DNA of 64,000 nucleotides from Nitrospira sp. (GCA_029194725.1 JARFXQ010000002.1:124001-188000); one strand, 5' to 3'. Numbered from the stretch's first letter, positions 28,901-37,991 are shown. Translations and numbers: made by a program. Notes: generated by a model from the letters alone, not told the origin.

Positions 28901-31900
28901 GCCCCATTCGGCCCGCTGCTCTCCTTTTTGAACGTCCGGCCCAGTCCATCGAAGAAAACACTGCTTATCAAACTCGCCGGGAGATTGCTCCCACTGGTGG
29001 TTGTAGTGATCTTCTGGATACCGACCTGACCAAACTCGGCTAAAGTCGGATAGGCTACAGTGGTAGTCAGGTTGGTAGGACTGGCAGGAGTTGTGGTTGT
29101 GAGTTTGCGGCCCAACGCGTCATACCCATGGCTCACGACCTTGCCGTTCGGATCGGTTACGCTCTTGACCGTGCCGTAGAAACCCGTGGCCGGATCGATC
29201 GCCACGCCGTTCACGCCTGAATAGACGGTGGTGGTCACATGGCCCAACTGGTTCGTACTGGTGAGTACAAACGTCTTGGTCGGATCGTAGGTCAGCGTGG
29301 TCTTATTGCCAAGGGGGTCGCGGGTACAGAGCAGGACACCGGTCGTCGGATCGTATTCCATGCCGCTGATCGGATTCGTCCCGCCGTTCAGCCACCGCTC
29401 CGCCTTCGTGAGCTTGCCTTTGGTCACAGCGGTGTTGCTGCCCGTCGGCGCGGCGGTGCAGGCGCCCGTGCCGGTCCCGTCATAGTAGAAGAGGGTTTCG
29501 GCGAGTCGATCGGCAACCGCCACACTCAAGCCTTTGTACATCGTCTCACGGGCGGGCGCGCTCACCACATAATCGGTGGTGTTGGCGAGGAAGGTGCGTT
29601 GCACGGTCTTCTCATCCCCAACCACGCTGAGATCCCCATGATGGCTCTCTCGCAGGACATTGCCATAGGCATCGTAGTCAGTCGCAGCAACAACCACCCG
29701 TGAGGTTTTACAAGGAGCCCCATCGCACACCACCGTATCGCCTTGCGCGAGTGGAGAAAAATATGGAGCGGTGGTGTTGGTCCCAATCCGATCGTCGTGG
29801 TAGGAGGTCTCCGTTTTGGTATAGATGTAGGCGGGATCGGTCTTCTTGGCCACAGTCACCCGATACGGCCGGCCCTTCAACGAAGCCTCTCCCGTCACAC
29901 TCGGATCATCCGCCGCAATTGTCGTCACGCCGCTGCTCACTACCCCGCGTCCCTGCAGAAACTCCGTTGTCAACAGGGTCTTGTCGGCATCGCTCGCTCC
30001 CGGGCTCGTCACTTCTACCTTCTGGAAACCCCGGAAGTCCCGCTCGCCGATATGATGATAGCCGCCAGTGTAGGAATAGGTGGTTGTGGAGGAGTTCCCG
30101 TTGCCATCACTCGTCGTCATGCTTGTGGCGGTCTGGACAGGATAGGGCAGCTGCGGATGAGCGGGAGCCGATGTCGTACTGTGACGCGGCGAAGGGGTGT
30201 AAGCCACCGTGGTGGTGCTACCGATCCCGTTGGAGACGGAGGCCAATAAATCTGGGGCGAGCTGTCCGGTGCCAGACTGCGCAATCGACACCGTTCCTGC
30301 GTTGAAACAATACACATCGGTTTTCCCATCACCCGTAAAATCCCCGACGCCATAGGAACCAGTCGTACACCAACTGCTGCGCCACGTGCTCGGTGCTATG
30401 AAGGCCGCGCCGGTTGAGAGCGCAACTTGGGTGGTGCCGTCAGAGGGATGGCAATACACATCTTCTTTGCCGTCGCCATTGAAGTCACCTGTACCAAATG
30501 CACCGCTTGCGCACCAGCCGGTGATCCAGTTGCCTCCATTCATGAATGCTGAGCCGGTTGACAGCGCAATCTTTGTCGTGCCGTCGGTGGGATGGCAATA
30601 AATATCTTCCTTACCATCTCCATTGAAATCCGCTGCGCTGACTGTACCAGCAGGACACCACCCAGAGATCCAAGAGCCACCTCCTGTGAATCCTGATCCT
30701 GTTGATGTCGCAATTGAGATCGTGCCGCTCGAATCTTTGCAATAAAGATCACTCCTACCGTCGCCGTTTGAATCCGTTATTCCCATGGTCCCCCCACTGC
30801 ACCATGAGTTAAACGCCCAAGCACCTGAGAAACTTGTGCCCGTGGATAGAAGAGTCCCGTTCACGCTGCCGTTTAAGCTGGCAAGGTCTGTTTTTCCGTC
30901 TCCATTAAAGTCTCCTGTTGCATTGTAAATCCAACCCGCAGGAGGGGGAAACACAGGTATTTGCTGCTGAGGAAGCCAGGCAGAACCTGATGGCGCACCG
31001 GATTGTGTTGATGGAGCGACAATCAAAGTTCGTAATGAAAGCGGCTGAGGGCAGCATGTACCACCAATTTTCTGGTAGATAACGTCTGCTTTGCCATCTC
31101 CGGTGAAATCTCTGGCCACCCATGGCGGAGTGTCCTGGTAGGCAGCCCAAGTGGAGAATCCTCCGGTTCCATTAGAAATTAACGCCTGAGGATAACTGGA
31201 GGAGTTCCTGCACCACACATCTTGTTTGCCATCTCCGTTCAAGTCACTTCCTGAATAGATCGTGCCTCCATTGCACCATGCAGTCGCCCAGGCACTGCCG
31301 TCTGAAAGAATTGAGCTATCAGCCGAATAGGCAAAGGTCGTTGCAGGCAGTGAGGTTCCCGGCGTAATACTTCCATCAACACTCACTATTGCATCCTTCC
31401 CATGCAGCTTCATATTGGCCAACAGTGAGCGCGCGGTGGTTGGGCCCGCACTGTACGTCAATTGATACGCGCGAACCGGATTCCCATTCGCTCGCACTTC
31501 AATGGTCTTCAAACGTTTGGCGGTGGTAATGGCAAAATTGCTCGTGTACATCACAGGAGCATCGGTGCGGCTTTCCAAATAGAACTTCACCTGATTCGTT
31601 GGGGAGGTCGCGCCGTTCCCCGCGTAATCGATCTGACTCAGATACCCCTGCCCCTGATCAGGTGTATAGGTCATCGTCATGTAGTTGCCATCGCGATCTT
31701 CCACGCGCTCTAGACACCACTTGAAGATTTGTGTGCCTAAACTGCCGACTGTTCCTTGAATCCGCGTGCTCGCCCCGGTGCCGAATTTATACTTCGTTCC
31801 CTTGGTATCTGTGATCTCCCAACCGGCTGTGCCATCAGCCGAGAGCTTTCTAATGCGGAGAAAACTCCCCTTGATCTTCTCGTGATAGAGCAACGGATCG

Positions 31901-32001
31901 GTGGCATCCCGCACTAGATCAGTCAATACTCCATAAAATGGATGGTGTAGACCTTCCCATCGAGCTCTTCTTGTGCAGTAGGCTGATAGGGCGCACCCCA
32001 C
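25939..32001 (-). CDS. Rhs/YD-repeat polymorphic toxin, main part
   Basis: A 2020-aa reading frame, genuine from about GVLTDLVRDATDPLLYHEKI onward; the preceding residues belong to the wrong frame. Order of parts: SpvB/TcdB-like region; about eight FG-GAP/VCBS-type repeats (DFNGDGKEDIYCHPTDGTT and variants, 30.3-31.3 kb); many YD repeats; the Rhs core end YDPWFGRFISPDTIVPNARD to YTDPSGH (about 26.86-27.0 kb); a hydrophobic Gly/Ala linker; and a C-terminal tip with HELGH near residue 1950, typical of zinc metallopeptidases. Such proteins form a cocoon around a toxic tip. The 5' part of the gene is the ORF 31923-32294, out of frame by one base. If that shift is real, the product lacks its signal peptide. 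Confidence 0.85.
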   Translation of the reverse strand: MGCALSAYCTRRARWEGLHHPFYGVLTDLVRDATDPLLYHEKIKGSFLRIRKLSADGTAGWEITDTKGTKYKFGTGASTRIQGTVGSLGTQIFKWCLERVEDRDGNYMTMTYTPDQGQGYLSQIDYAGNGATSPTNQVKFYLESRTDAPVMYTSNFAITTAKRLKTIEVRANGNPVRAYQLTYSAGPTTARSLLANMKLHGKDAIVSVDGSITPGTSLPATTFAYSADSSILSDGSAWATAWCNGGTIYSGSDLNGDGKQDVWCRNSSSYPQALISNGTGGFSTWAAYQDTPPWVARDFTGDGKADVIYQKIGGTCCPQPLSLRTLIVAPSTQSGAPSGSAWLPQQQIPVFPPPAGWIYNATGDFNGDGKTDLASLNGSVNGTLLSTGTSFSGAWAFNSWCSGGTMGITDSNGDGRSDLYCKDSSGTISIATSTGSGFTGGGSWISGWCPAGTVSAADFNGDGKEDIYCHPTDGTTKIALSTGSAFMNGGNWITGWCASGAFGTGDFNGDGKEDVYCHPSDGTTQVALSTGAAFIAPSTWRSSWCTTGSYGVGDFTGDGKTDVYCFNAGTVSIAQSGTGQLAPDLLASVSNGIGSTTTVAYTPSPRHSTTSAPAHPQLPYPVQTATSMTTSDGNGNSSTTTYSYTGGYHHIGERDFRGFQKVEVTSPGASDADKTLLTTEFLQGRGVVSSGVTTIAADDPSVTGEASLKGRPYRVTVAKKTDPAYIYTKTETSYHDDRIGTNTTAPYFSPLAQGDTVVCDGAPCKTSRVVVAATDYDAYGNVLRESHHGDLSVVGDEKTVQRTFLANTTDYVVSAPARETMYKGLSVAVADRLAETLFYYDGTGTGACTAAPTGSNTAVTKGKLTKAERWLNGGTNPISGMEYDPTTGVLLCTRDPLGNKTTLTYDPTKTFVLTSTNQLGHVTTTVYSGVNGVAIDPATGFYGTVKSVTDPNGKVVSHGYDALGRKLTTTTPASPTNLTTTVAYPTLAEFGQVGIQKITTTTSGSNLPASLISSVFFDGLGRTFKKESSGPNGATLVTETQYDVKGQVFRTSLPYFKTTESVTGRWRTMSYDALGRVVQVTHPDTLSGTPLTSKSCYAPFITVTLDPSGARKRETKDAYGRVVKIEEYNTTTSTCDTAVGTPYATTNYTYDLLGNLTKVIDALGNRTTMRYDSLSRKLALSDPDMSTNGTSTCGDLTALSPAGTYPWYAAPCWNYQYDAGGNLTRQTDAKSQHLWFRYDGLNRRTQKDYTTQKAAGSGDVRYIYDDTVNTFNRKGRLKQVIDAATNVTFEYDAMGRVSKSTKVLDGTTYVTTSVFDGLGRLKEVTYPTSPAKTVEYLYTGPVLERVRDKSGSGTTTYAIYSNYTSQGQAQTITYGNGVVTTSTFADPAHSTCIPANSFKLCTLKTQKGANPLYQDFTYTFTADGNVDLITDPINGNQDFGYDALDRLTSATGPYGTGGAMDTITYSYNQIGNILSNSQLTGGTFTYPTSGAGVVRPHAVQIAGPYQYSYDNNGNQTGITSTLGDYSSSTTFNVDNRLASAVTTFGTTTINSTFVYDGDGGRVKKIVGTTTTRYISKLYECDTTGANTSCSRFIWAGDTRIATVATNGTLHYWHGDHLGSSSVITDSTGAKVQALTYSPYGGVRTNQSFTTPAVDVPYKYTGKEFDYSTDFYFYGSRYYDPWFGRFISPDTIVPNARDPQDLNRYAYAKNNPMLYTDPSGHFAFIPILIGIVVTAAVSTVTSVAIAAATEGDLIDAAKYGAVSGAITGGLCPVGCGFVGSALAHSAAGAASSAALGQDPGRGAMYGAAMGAALSVVPNPGFQPFGNSSTNWAAKYANQVVNDSLRGAAFGATAAGIQGRDIGQGAWAGALVSAGGRQFNNLLGHGVGLAASGFRTPTYSDGAFAYPCSWCGGAITFGNVITMNTNIHGALFDANVTPNSKYMEFATETFLHELGHVSQYADQGIAFLGGYGVQVPFVALTGQNPFMYNLNEIYGLGNAMTSPHYHKSYEGCTLRGPYELSC

Positions 32002-32294
32002 CGCGTCTGCCGCTCAATCGCCCCCATCTCCAATTTCCAGCCCATGCCGACCCAGCCATTGCCACCCGCGCTTTCATACACAAGAGCTAAATTTGGCTGT
32101 ATCCCATTTCGTCCCGGCGGAACTTCAATGGGAATGCTGCCGGTCAAGGTCCCGGTGAAGAGGTCCGGTTGCAGCGACGCGCTGATTCCCGCGAGCGGAA
32201 TGTCTCCATCGGTTTCTTTGGCAACTCCAGTGTTGACAGCAATCAGTAGACCGCTGACCGAAAACCACAGAGCCCCAACGAGTAGACGGTGCAT
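31923..32294 (-). CDS. N-terminal part of the rhs gene (frameshifted)
   Basis: A 123-aa ORF with a strong ribosome site (GGAGGAAAGGAG). It starts with a signal peptide (LLVGALWFSVSGLLIAVNTG) and continues GSIPIEVPPGRNGIQPNLAL, the SpvB-like start of secreted Rhs/Tc proteins. It ends early at HFMEY-stop. Adding one base in the ATGGAGTATTGA region near 31930 joins it to GVLTDLVRDATD of the long ORF, so the two were one gene of about 2118 codons. The cause may be mutation or a sequencing error. Confidence 0.8.
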   Translation of the reverse strand: MHRLLVGALWFSVSGLLIAVNTGVAKETDGDIPLAGISASLQPDLFTGTLTGSIPIEVPPGRNGIQPNLALVYESAGGNGWVGMGWKLEMGAIERQTRWGAPYQPTAQEELDGKVYTIHFMEY

Positions 32295-32716
32295 GACGAC
32301 TCCTTTCCTCCAATCAGGACAGGGTCAGAATCATTGAGATGACGATGATTAGGCTGTGCTGACAGATGGAAGCTGGCACATGAACGAAATGTCTTAATTT
32401 AGTTTCAGTACGAAACACTTTTCGTAACTGGCCACGTGCAAATGTAGCAGACGGAATAAGGATGGCAAGTTGTCCGTCTTTTCGAATAGATGGCCAAAAT
32501 AGTGCGGCATGTAGGAACAGATTTATGATGAGAAATGTGATACGCCTCCCTCCGATACGACAACGAGAGTAGAGGCGGCTTCGGCGGACCTCGACGAAAG
32601 AAGTGAATCGATTAAGCGGTTGTCTGCTCTGAACGGGACCAACCTCCCAAGACCAGAGATTGTCCTTTCGACGTGATCGTTGGCGGGAAAGCTTACTTTT
32701 CCGAATCTGCTAACTT
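32295..32716. other. Gene-free stretch between rhs and the metal ABC ATPase
   Basis: About 420 bases, visibly A+T-rich for this genome. It holds the rhs promoter region and the perfect dyad at 32409-32426. No gene is seen. The island joins the metal-transporter operon on this side. Confidence 0.5.
32409..32426. promoter_or_regulatory. Perfect 7-bp dyad upstream of rhs
   Basis: TACGAAA at 32409-32415 and TTTCGTA at 32420-32426 form a perfect inverted repeat around CACT. It lies 115 bases upstream of the rhs start. It could be an operator or a weak two-way terminator between the znu-like genes and rhs. Confidence 0.35.
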
Positions 32717-33508
32717 TCAGTGGTGATGATGGTAATCTTCGACGATGACAAGATCTTTCTCCGTAATAACGAGGTCTTTACCGTACACCTGATGAAGAAT
32801 CTCCGGCTTGAGAACTTCCGCAGGGGGAGCGGCGGCGAAGAGTCTGGTTTTGAGAAGAACCATTCGGTCCACTCTTGAGCGAATCATATTAATATCGTGC
32901 GTAATTAGAAGGACCGTCAGCTTGAGCTCGTCGTGAAGGTGTTGTACTAGCTCAATGACATTGTGTTGGGTGGTGATATCCAGACCGGTCGTCGGTTCAT
33001 CCAATATCAGGACCTTGGGTTGCTGGGCCAGGGCCCTGGCGATGAAGACGCGCTGTTGCTGCCCGCCGGACAGATGCCCGAGAGCATTATCTTTGTGAGA
33101 TTCCATTCCGACCTGAGTCAGGGCCTCCAGCGCGATGTTACGATCCTTCCTCCCTGGACGTTTGAACAGGCCTAGCGCTCCGTAACGACCCATCATCACC
33201 GTTTCAAGGACCGTCACCGGAAAATTCCGATCGACGACCCCTTTCTGCGGGAGGTAGCCGATTTTCGCGCGATGGTAGCAGCGGAGCTCATCACAGGCAC
33301 AGTCGAAGATATGAAGATGGCCTTCGACTGGAGCGAGAAGCCCTAGTACGGCGCGGCAGAGCGTCGTCTTGCCTGATCCGTTTGGGCCGATGACTCCCAC
33401 GAACTCGCCCTCATAGATAGTCAACGAAATGTCCTTGAGCGCGATGAGCCCGGGAAATCCGAAGGAGGCATGGTCGAAGCGGATGATCGGCTCACGGAGG
33501 TCAGACAC
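32717..33508 (-). CDS. Metal ABC transporter ATP-binding protein (ZnuC type)
   Basis: A 263-aa ATPase. Walker A is GPNGSGKTTL near residue 40, the signature LSGGQQQRVFIARALAQQ near 145, and Walker B LILDEPTTGLD follows. The C-terminus is His-rich (DYHHHH), as in zinc transporters. It follows the binding-protein gene by 38 bases. Its permease partner at 23149-23979 is separated from it by the Rhs island. Confidence 0.92.
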   Translation of the reverse strand: MSDLREPIIRFDHASFGFPGLIALKDISLTIYEGEFVGVIGPNGSGKTTLCRAVLGLLAPVEGHLHIFDCACDELRCYHRAKIGYLPQKGVVDRNFPVTVLETVMMGRYGALGLFKRPGRKDRNIALEALTQVGMESHKDNALGHLSGGQQQRVFIARALAQQPKVLILDEPTTGLDITTQHNVIELVQHLHDELKLTVLLITHDINMIRSRVDRMVLLKTRLFAAAPPAEVLKPEILHQVYGKDLVITEKDLVIVEDYHHHH

Positions 33509-33546
33509 AGAATCCGAAGCTCCTTCCCGCGCTAAGATGAGAACGG

Positions 33547-34497
33547 TTACGAGATCGTTTCCAACGCATCGGCTAATTGGAGCACATCATAGCGAAGCAT
33601 GTCGAGGTAGGTCCCGGTTCCCGCCAAACCGCCCGGCATCGCCGTCAAGACGACGATGTGGGCCTTGGTCTCCCTCGCCAGTAACTCTGGGAGTCGCCGG
33701 CTGAGTTGAACCTCGGAGACGACAACCTTGATATTCTCTCTTCTCACCTTCTCAATGAGAGACTGCAGATGGAGGGCGGATGGTTCTGTGCCGGACTGCA
33801 TTTGAATCGTGCCGACAATCTCAAAGCTGAATCGCTTTGCCAAATAAGGCCAAGCTGGATGATGGGCGATGAAACGCCGGTCGGATAACCGCTGTGTACG
33901 CTCGAGCAGCTCCTTTTGCACCTGGCCAAGCTGTCGGAGGTAGGCCGCTTGATTGGCCTGATATTCAGCCGTATGACCTGGGTCCACTTCGATGAAGGCT
34001 TGGGTGATATGGCGCAGCATGATGGCGACATTTTCAGGGTCCAGCCAAACATGGGGATTCCCCGCTTCCCCTTCATGATGCGTCCCTCCATGAGCGTCAG
34101 CGTCGTCTCGAATCAGCTCTACTCCTTGGGATGTCGTGATTACACGTAACGATTGGTCTCCCGCGTTCTTCACCAGGGATGAAACCCAGACCTCCAGTCC
34201 CATACCGATTTCCAACAACAGCCTGGCCTTCCGGACCGCGACCAGATCAGTGGGCTTGGGTGAATAGGTATGCTCGTTTTCGTAGCCGCTCAACAAAGAA
34301 GTGACTCGTACATACTGGCCACCGATCTGCTCCGCCAAATCCTTCAGGACGGGGATCGTGACCACGACAGGAATCGGGTCGCGAGCCTCCGCAAGAGTGC
34401 CGAAGGGGGGAAGGAAGCCAGCCAGCACGGCGAAGAGCGAGAGGATGGACCACTTCCGCACGTGGTTGACCAGAAACATCGGCGGGGACGGTACCAT
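33547..34497 (-). CDS. Metal ABC transporter substrate-binding protein (ZnuA type)
   Basis: A 316-aa periplasmic zinc/manganese-binding protein of the cluster A-I family. Signal peptide about 14-38 (WSILSLFAVLAGFLPPFGTL). Metal ligands are suggested by NEHTYSPKP, NPHVWLDPENV and FIAHHPAWPYLAKRF. A short His-rich insert (DAHGGTHHEGEAG) lies in the usual flexible loop. The start may instead be the Met seven residues in. First gene of the importer; the short palindrome GAGCGCTAACGCTC at 34528-34541 lies upstream but is not an obvious Zur or MntR box. Confidence 0.9.
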   Translation of the reverse strand: MVPSPPMFLVNHVRKWSILSLFAVLAGFLPPFGTLAEARDPIPVVVTIPVLKDLAEQIGGQYVRVTSLLSGYENEHTYSPKPTDLVAVRKARLLLEIGMGLEVWVSSLVKNAGDQSLRVITTSQGVELIRDDADAHGGTHHEGEAGNPHVWLDPENVAIMLRHITQAFIEVDPGHTAEYQANQAAYLRQLGQVQKELLERTQRLSDRRFIAHHPAWPYLAKRFSFEIVGTIQMQSGTEPSALHLQSLIEKVRRENIKVVVSEVQLSRRLPELLARETKAHIVVLTAMPGGLAGTGTYLDMLRYDVLQLADALETIS

Positions 34498-34646
34498 CCG
34501 CGTATGATGCTGTCAACGAGATCATGGGAGCGCTAACGCTCATAGGCCCTGTCCATTCGACTCCTTGACCATACGCCAAAGTTCGATTAGCGTAGCACAC
34601 CCGTGCGCCTCCAGACCTTCATACGGGTAGTGAAAGGATACAGGAG

Positions 34647-35846
34647 ATGAACGTTGTCGGGTTGATGTCAGGAACCTCAGCGGACGGGGTTGATGCGGCG
34701 TTAATCACCATCGTCCGCCGGAAAGGCGGTCTCCACGTCGGGATGCTTGCCTTTCATTCGCTTCCCTACCCTCGCTCGCTGCAGCGACGAATTCTCTCTG
34801 CATCGGTTTCGGGAACGGTAGCGGATATTTGCCACCTGAACGCGCTCTTAGGGGAATGGTTTGCCGACGCTGCCTTAGGCGTCATTCGGTCGGCTCAACT
34901 ATCTCCGGAAAATGTAGACCTGATCGGATCTCACGGCCAAACAGTGCACCACCTGCCGCATGGCATCAAAGATACAGGTGTCGGCGCAATACGCTCCACA
35001 TTGCAAATCGCTGAACCGGCCGTGATCGCTGAACGCACTGGAATTACCACAGTGGCCGATTTCCGCCCACGCGACATCGCAGCCGGTGGACAAGGGGCGC
35101 CGCTTACCCCAGGGGTCCACGCGCTGCTGTTTCGGCATCCGCGCCGCGCCCGGCTCATCGTGAATCTTGGCGGCATCAGCAACGTCACCTACCTTCCGTC
35201 CGGATCAGGCTCTGAGGAACTCATCGCATTCGATACAGGACCGGCAAATATGGTGCTCGATGGGCTCATGTCCCGCACCACGAACGGGCGGGTCTCGATG
35301 GACCGCGAGGGACGTTTGGCGGCCAAAGGCCAGGTCGATTCAAGGTTACTAGCCAAACTTCTCGCCCATCCATATCTTTCTCAGACACCACCAAAATCGA
35401 CCGGCCGTGAGGCGTTCGGCGCGAAGATGCTGGATGAATTACTCAATTGGCAACAAGCGCGTCGGCTATCGGTTGAAGATCTTCTGGCCACTTGTAGCCG
35501 CTGGACTGCCGAATCGGTCGGGACCGCAAGGCGGTGGATCAAGGGAGAAATCGATGAGGTGATTGTGGGTGGCGGTGGTGTTCGGAATCGGGCGATCATG
35601 GGACATTTATCCGACATCTTTGCTCCAGCGCCGGTGACGCCGTTTGAGGCGCACGGTTGGGACAGTAAGGCTCTGGAATCGGTGGCTTTTGCCGTCCTGG
35701 CGTATCAGACCGCGATGGGCCAATGCGGGAACGTCCCATCTGTCACAGGGGCAATGTCCCCCAGGCTGTTGGGATGCATCGTTCCAAGCGGTCCGCACTG
35801 GTATGAGCATCTTCGATCGCGCAAAGGCGGAAGTAAGACAAGATGA
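34647..35846 (+). CDS. anmK: Anhydro-N-acetylmuramic acid kinase
   Basis: A 399-aa kinase that converts anhydroMurNAc from recycled cell wall into MurNAc 6-phosphate. The N-terminus GLMSGTSADGVDAALITI is the phosphate-binding loop of the family. IGSHGQTVHH, NLGGISNVTYLP, FDTGPANMVLDGLM and EVIVGGGGVRNRAIM are further signatures. Length is usual. It ends in a 4-base overlap with the DUF2726 gene. Confidence 0.93.
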   Translation: MNVVGLMSGTSADGVDAALITIVRRKGGLHVGMLAFHSLPYPRSLQRRILSASVSGTVADICHLNALLGEWFADAALGVIRSAQLSPENVDLIGSHGQTVHHLPHGIKDTGVGAIRSTLQIAEPAVIAERTGITTVADFRPRDIAAGGQGAPLTPGVHALLFRHPRRARLIVNLGGISNVTYLPSGSGSEELIAFDTGPANMVLDGLMSRTTNGRVSMDREGRLAAKGQVDSRLLAKLLAHPYLSQTPPKSTGREAFGAKMLDELLNWQQARRLSVEDLLATCSRWTAESVGTARRWIKGEIDEVIVGGGGVRNRAIMGHLSDIFAPAPVTPFEAHGWDSKALESVAFAVLAYQTAMGQCGNVPSVTGAMSPRLLGCIVPSGPHWYEHLRSRKGGSKTR

Positions 35847-36349
35847 AAATTCTTTTGGCCGGTGCGGTCATCGCAGCGAGCATCGGTCTTTGGCGCTATC
35901 TGAGGAAGGAACGTCGAAGAATGAACCAGGCATCGCCGTTTACCATTCCTCACGGCACTACCATCAGTTCCGTTCGATTGCTCGCTCAAGAGGAGGTTGC
36001 GTTGTATAGCCTCCTGCAGATGGCCGTCCAAGAGCGCTATCTCGTGTTGAGTCAGGTGCCGCTATGGTCCTTTGTCGAGGTCGAAGCGGGAGCAAAGGTG
36101 CGTTCCGATGTGTTGCGACAGATTGCACTCAAACGAGTCGATTTCGTCTTGGTCCATCCCGGGTCGTGCCACGTCGAACAAGTCGTGCAGATCGAGCATG
36201 AATCTTCGCAACCTCATCAGATTGAACGGCAGCAGGTCATCGAGTCGGTGCTCGACGCGGCTGGGATCAAGCTGACGAAGTTATCGTCGGAGAAGAGCTA
36301 TTCGCTACCAGATCTCGCCGCTCAATTAGGGATCACTGCTGAGGAGTGA
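35843..36349 (+). CDS. DUF2726 family protein
   Basis: A 168-aa protein overlapping anmK by four bases. A single hydrophobic segment at the N-terminus (MKILLAGAVIAASIGLWRYL) anchors it. The DUF2726 domain follows, with LLAQEEVALYSLLQMAV and VDFVLVHPGSCHVEQVVQIE. This family is distantly related to restriction-endonuclease-fold domains, but no function is established for it here. Confidence 0.75.
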   Translation: MKILLAGAVIAASIGLWRYLRKERRRMNQASPFTIPHGTTISSVRLLAQEEVALYSLLQMAVQERYLVLSQVPLWSFVEVEAGAKVRSDVLRQIALKRVDFVLVHPGSCHVEQVVQIEHESSQPHQIERQQVIESVLDAAGIKLTKLSSEKSYSLPDLAAQLGITAEE

Positions 36350-36385
36350 CAAGGGCCGAGTCCGTACGATCGAACAGGTGGGTTC

Positions 36386-36877
36386 TTATGGCGATTGATT
36401 CGTCGAGTCTTCGGGACTTGGGGCAGCCTCGATGGCTTTGCGAGCGACTTCTGCTTCTGGGCTATCCGGGTATTCTTCCACCACTCGGTCAAACATGAGC
36501 CGCGCCTTCTCGTGATCTCCCAGTTTCGTGTACGTCTGGCCGAGCTTCAGCGTCGAAGCCGCCAATTTAGGGCTGAGCGGATAATTGGACACAACTTCAT
36601 AGAACGACTTGAGCGCGTCTCGATATCGCCTCGTCCGATATTGGCATTCACCGATCCAATATTGCGCATTGGCTGCCAAGGCGGATTGACTATGCAGCTC
36701 GATGAAGAGTCGGAACCCTGCCATCGCTGCCTCATAGTCGCGGTGCTTAAACTCATCCATGACGCGATCGTATAGTCGGCGGGTCGTGTCTTGCCGTAGA
36801 GTAGGAGCGGCCAAGGACTGGCCAACCGGAAAGAAAGTACATAGGACGATGAGAATTCTGATACAGTCACGGAGCAT
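36386..36877 (-). CDS. Exported TPR protein (CpoB/YbgF-like)
   Basis: A 163-aa protein. A signal peptide at 1-23 (IRILIVLCTFFPVGQSLA) is followed by three TPR-like repeats (DYEAAMAGFRLFIELHSQSA, RYRDALKSFYEVVSNYPLSP, DHEKARLMFDRVVEEYPDSP). This matches the C-terminal domain of CpoB/YbgF, which helps Tol-Pal and cell-wall synthesis work together at division. The N-terminal coiled coil of CpoB is missing and no tol genes are adjacent, so the match is to the domain only. Confidence 0.78.
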   Translation of the reverse strand: MLRDCIRILIVLCTFFPVGQSLAAPTLRQDTTRRLYDRVMDEFKHRDYEAAMAGFRLFIELHSQSALAANAQYWIGECQYRTRRYRDALKSFYEVVSNYPLSPKLAASTLKLGQTYTKLGDHEKARLMFDRVVEEYPDSPEAEVARKAIEAAPSPEDSTNQSP

Positions 36878-37159
36878 ACCGAGCCTCCATCTTCTGATTT
36901 TCTTATGGCGGTCGAGCAGCTTACATACGCAATCGGTATGCCAGAACCATGACCATTCATGAACGAGAACCGCTGAAAAAATAGAATTTTGCTCGATTCC
37001 AAAGGCCGTCGGTCTCGATCGTCTTCAGGGGCGTGTAGAGGAAGACACAGATTTGTACAAAGTGGTTCGAATCCCCTCATCCAGGAATTCAGTATTCCAT
37101 GAGCTCGGTCCGTGCCAACGCCGCAAGGAAAGTGATACCTACCTCTTGAGGAGAACATC

Positions 37160-37959
37160 GTGAATGAAGAGGCCATTCCGGCCAACCCCTTGGGTGGACG
37201 AACATTGGTTGTCGATCGCGTTGATCGGTATTGTTATCAGACTCCAAGCGCAGCGCTGAAGGATGTCGGTGAATCGGACCAGGTCTATGTCCGTCCTGGG
37301 ATCTATGAGGATAAGCTGGTCGTCACTCAGCGACCGGTGCGACTTGTCGGTGCCGGCCGAGATAGGGTCCAAATCTTCTGCCGGCGTGGCGGCCCGCTGT
37401 ATCTACAAGAGGTGTCGGAAGGGTGGATTACAGGCATCACATTCCGCTATGTCGGCAGTGATCAACATTCGGCTCTCCGGCTCTCAATATACTGAACTCC
37501 ACATGCATCATCACGCAATGCCGGGCGATGGAAGGAATCTTGTCGGGAGTGGTGTTGTACGGACCCGACTGTCGGGTTTCATTTGCCGACAACAAAGTGT
37601 GCCGCAATCGTGAGTCGGGCATTTTCGTCTTTGCGGGCGCTCAACCGCGAGTGGCCGACAATCGTTGTGTTGAGAATCACCATTTCGGCATCGCGGTGAG
37701 GGATCCGGGCAGTCGTCCGGAACTGGTGAGGAATTTATGTGAAGAAAACATGCTGAGCGGCATTTTATTGTTCCAGCAGGCCGAAGGGTTGATTCTCGAT
37801 AATGTCTGTCGGAACAATCAGCATTGGGGGATCCTCCTGACGCGCGATTCGCATCCCAACCCGGAGCCATCGGCCCTGCCGACCATGAATCGACTCGAAC
37901 CGAATCTCATGGGTCCCTATTCAGTCTCCGATCAACCACTTGCTCAGATCGGACGATGA
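37160..37959 (+). pseudogene. Right-handed beta-helix protein, frameshifted
   Basis: AGGAG lies before the GTG at 37160. The first frame (111 aa) runs GESDQVYVRPGIYEDKLVVT to HSALRLS and stops at 37493-37495. In another frame the sequence continues NILNSTCIITQCRAMEGILS then GVVLYGPDCRVSFADNKVCR to the stop at 37957-37959. Together they make a pectin-lyase-like beta-helix of about 265 aa, with turns such as NRCVENHHFGIAV and NLCEENMLSGILL. A single-base indel near 37485 breaks it. The second half could also be expressed from ATG 37528. The family binds or cuts polysaccharides. Confidence 0.75.
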
Positions 37960-37991
37960 AACGCCTAAGAATCCCGAAGGGTAGATGATCG

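Noticed and set aside
25939..32001. Tandem DNA repeats in the FG-GAP part, considered as a CRISPR-like array
   Set aside because: The repeats are in frame, degenerate at the DNA level and encode calcium-binding-type DFNGDG loops; there are no constant repeats with unique spacers.
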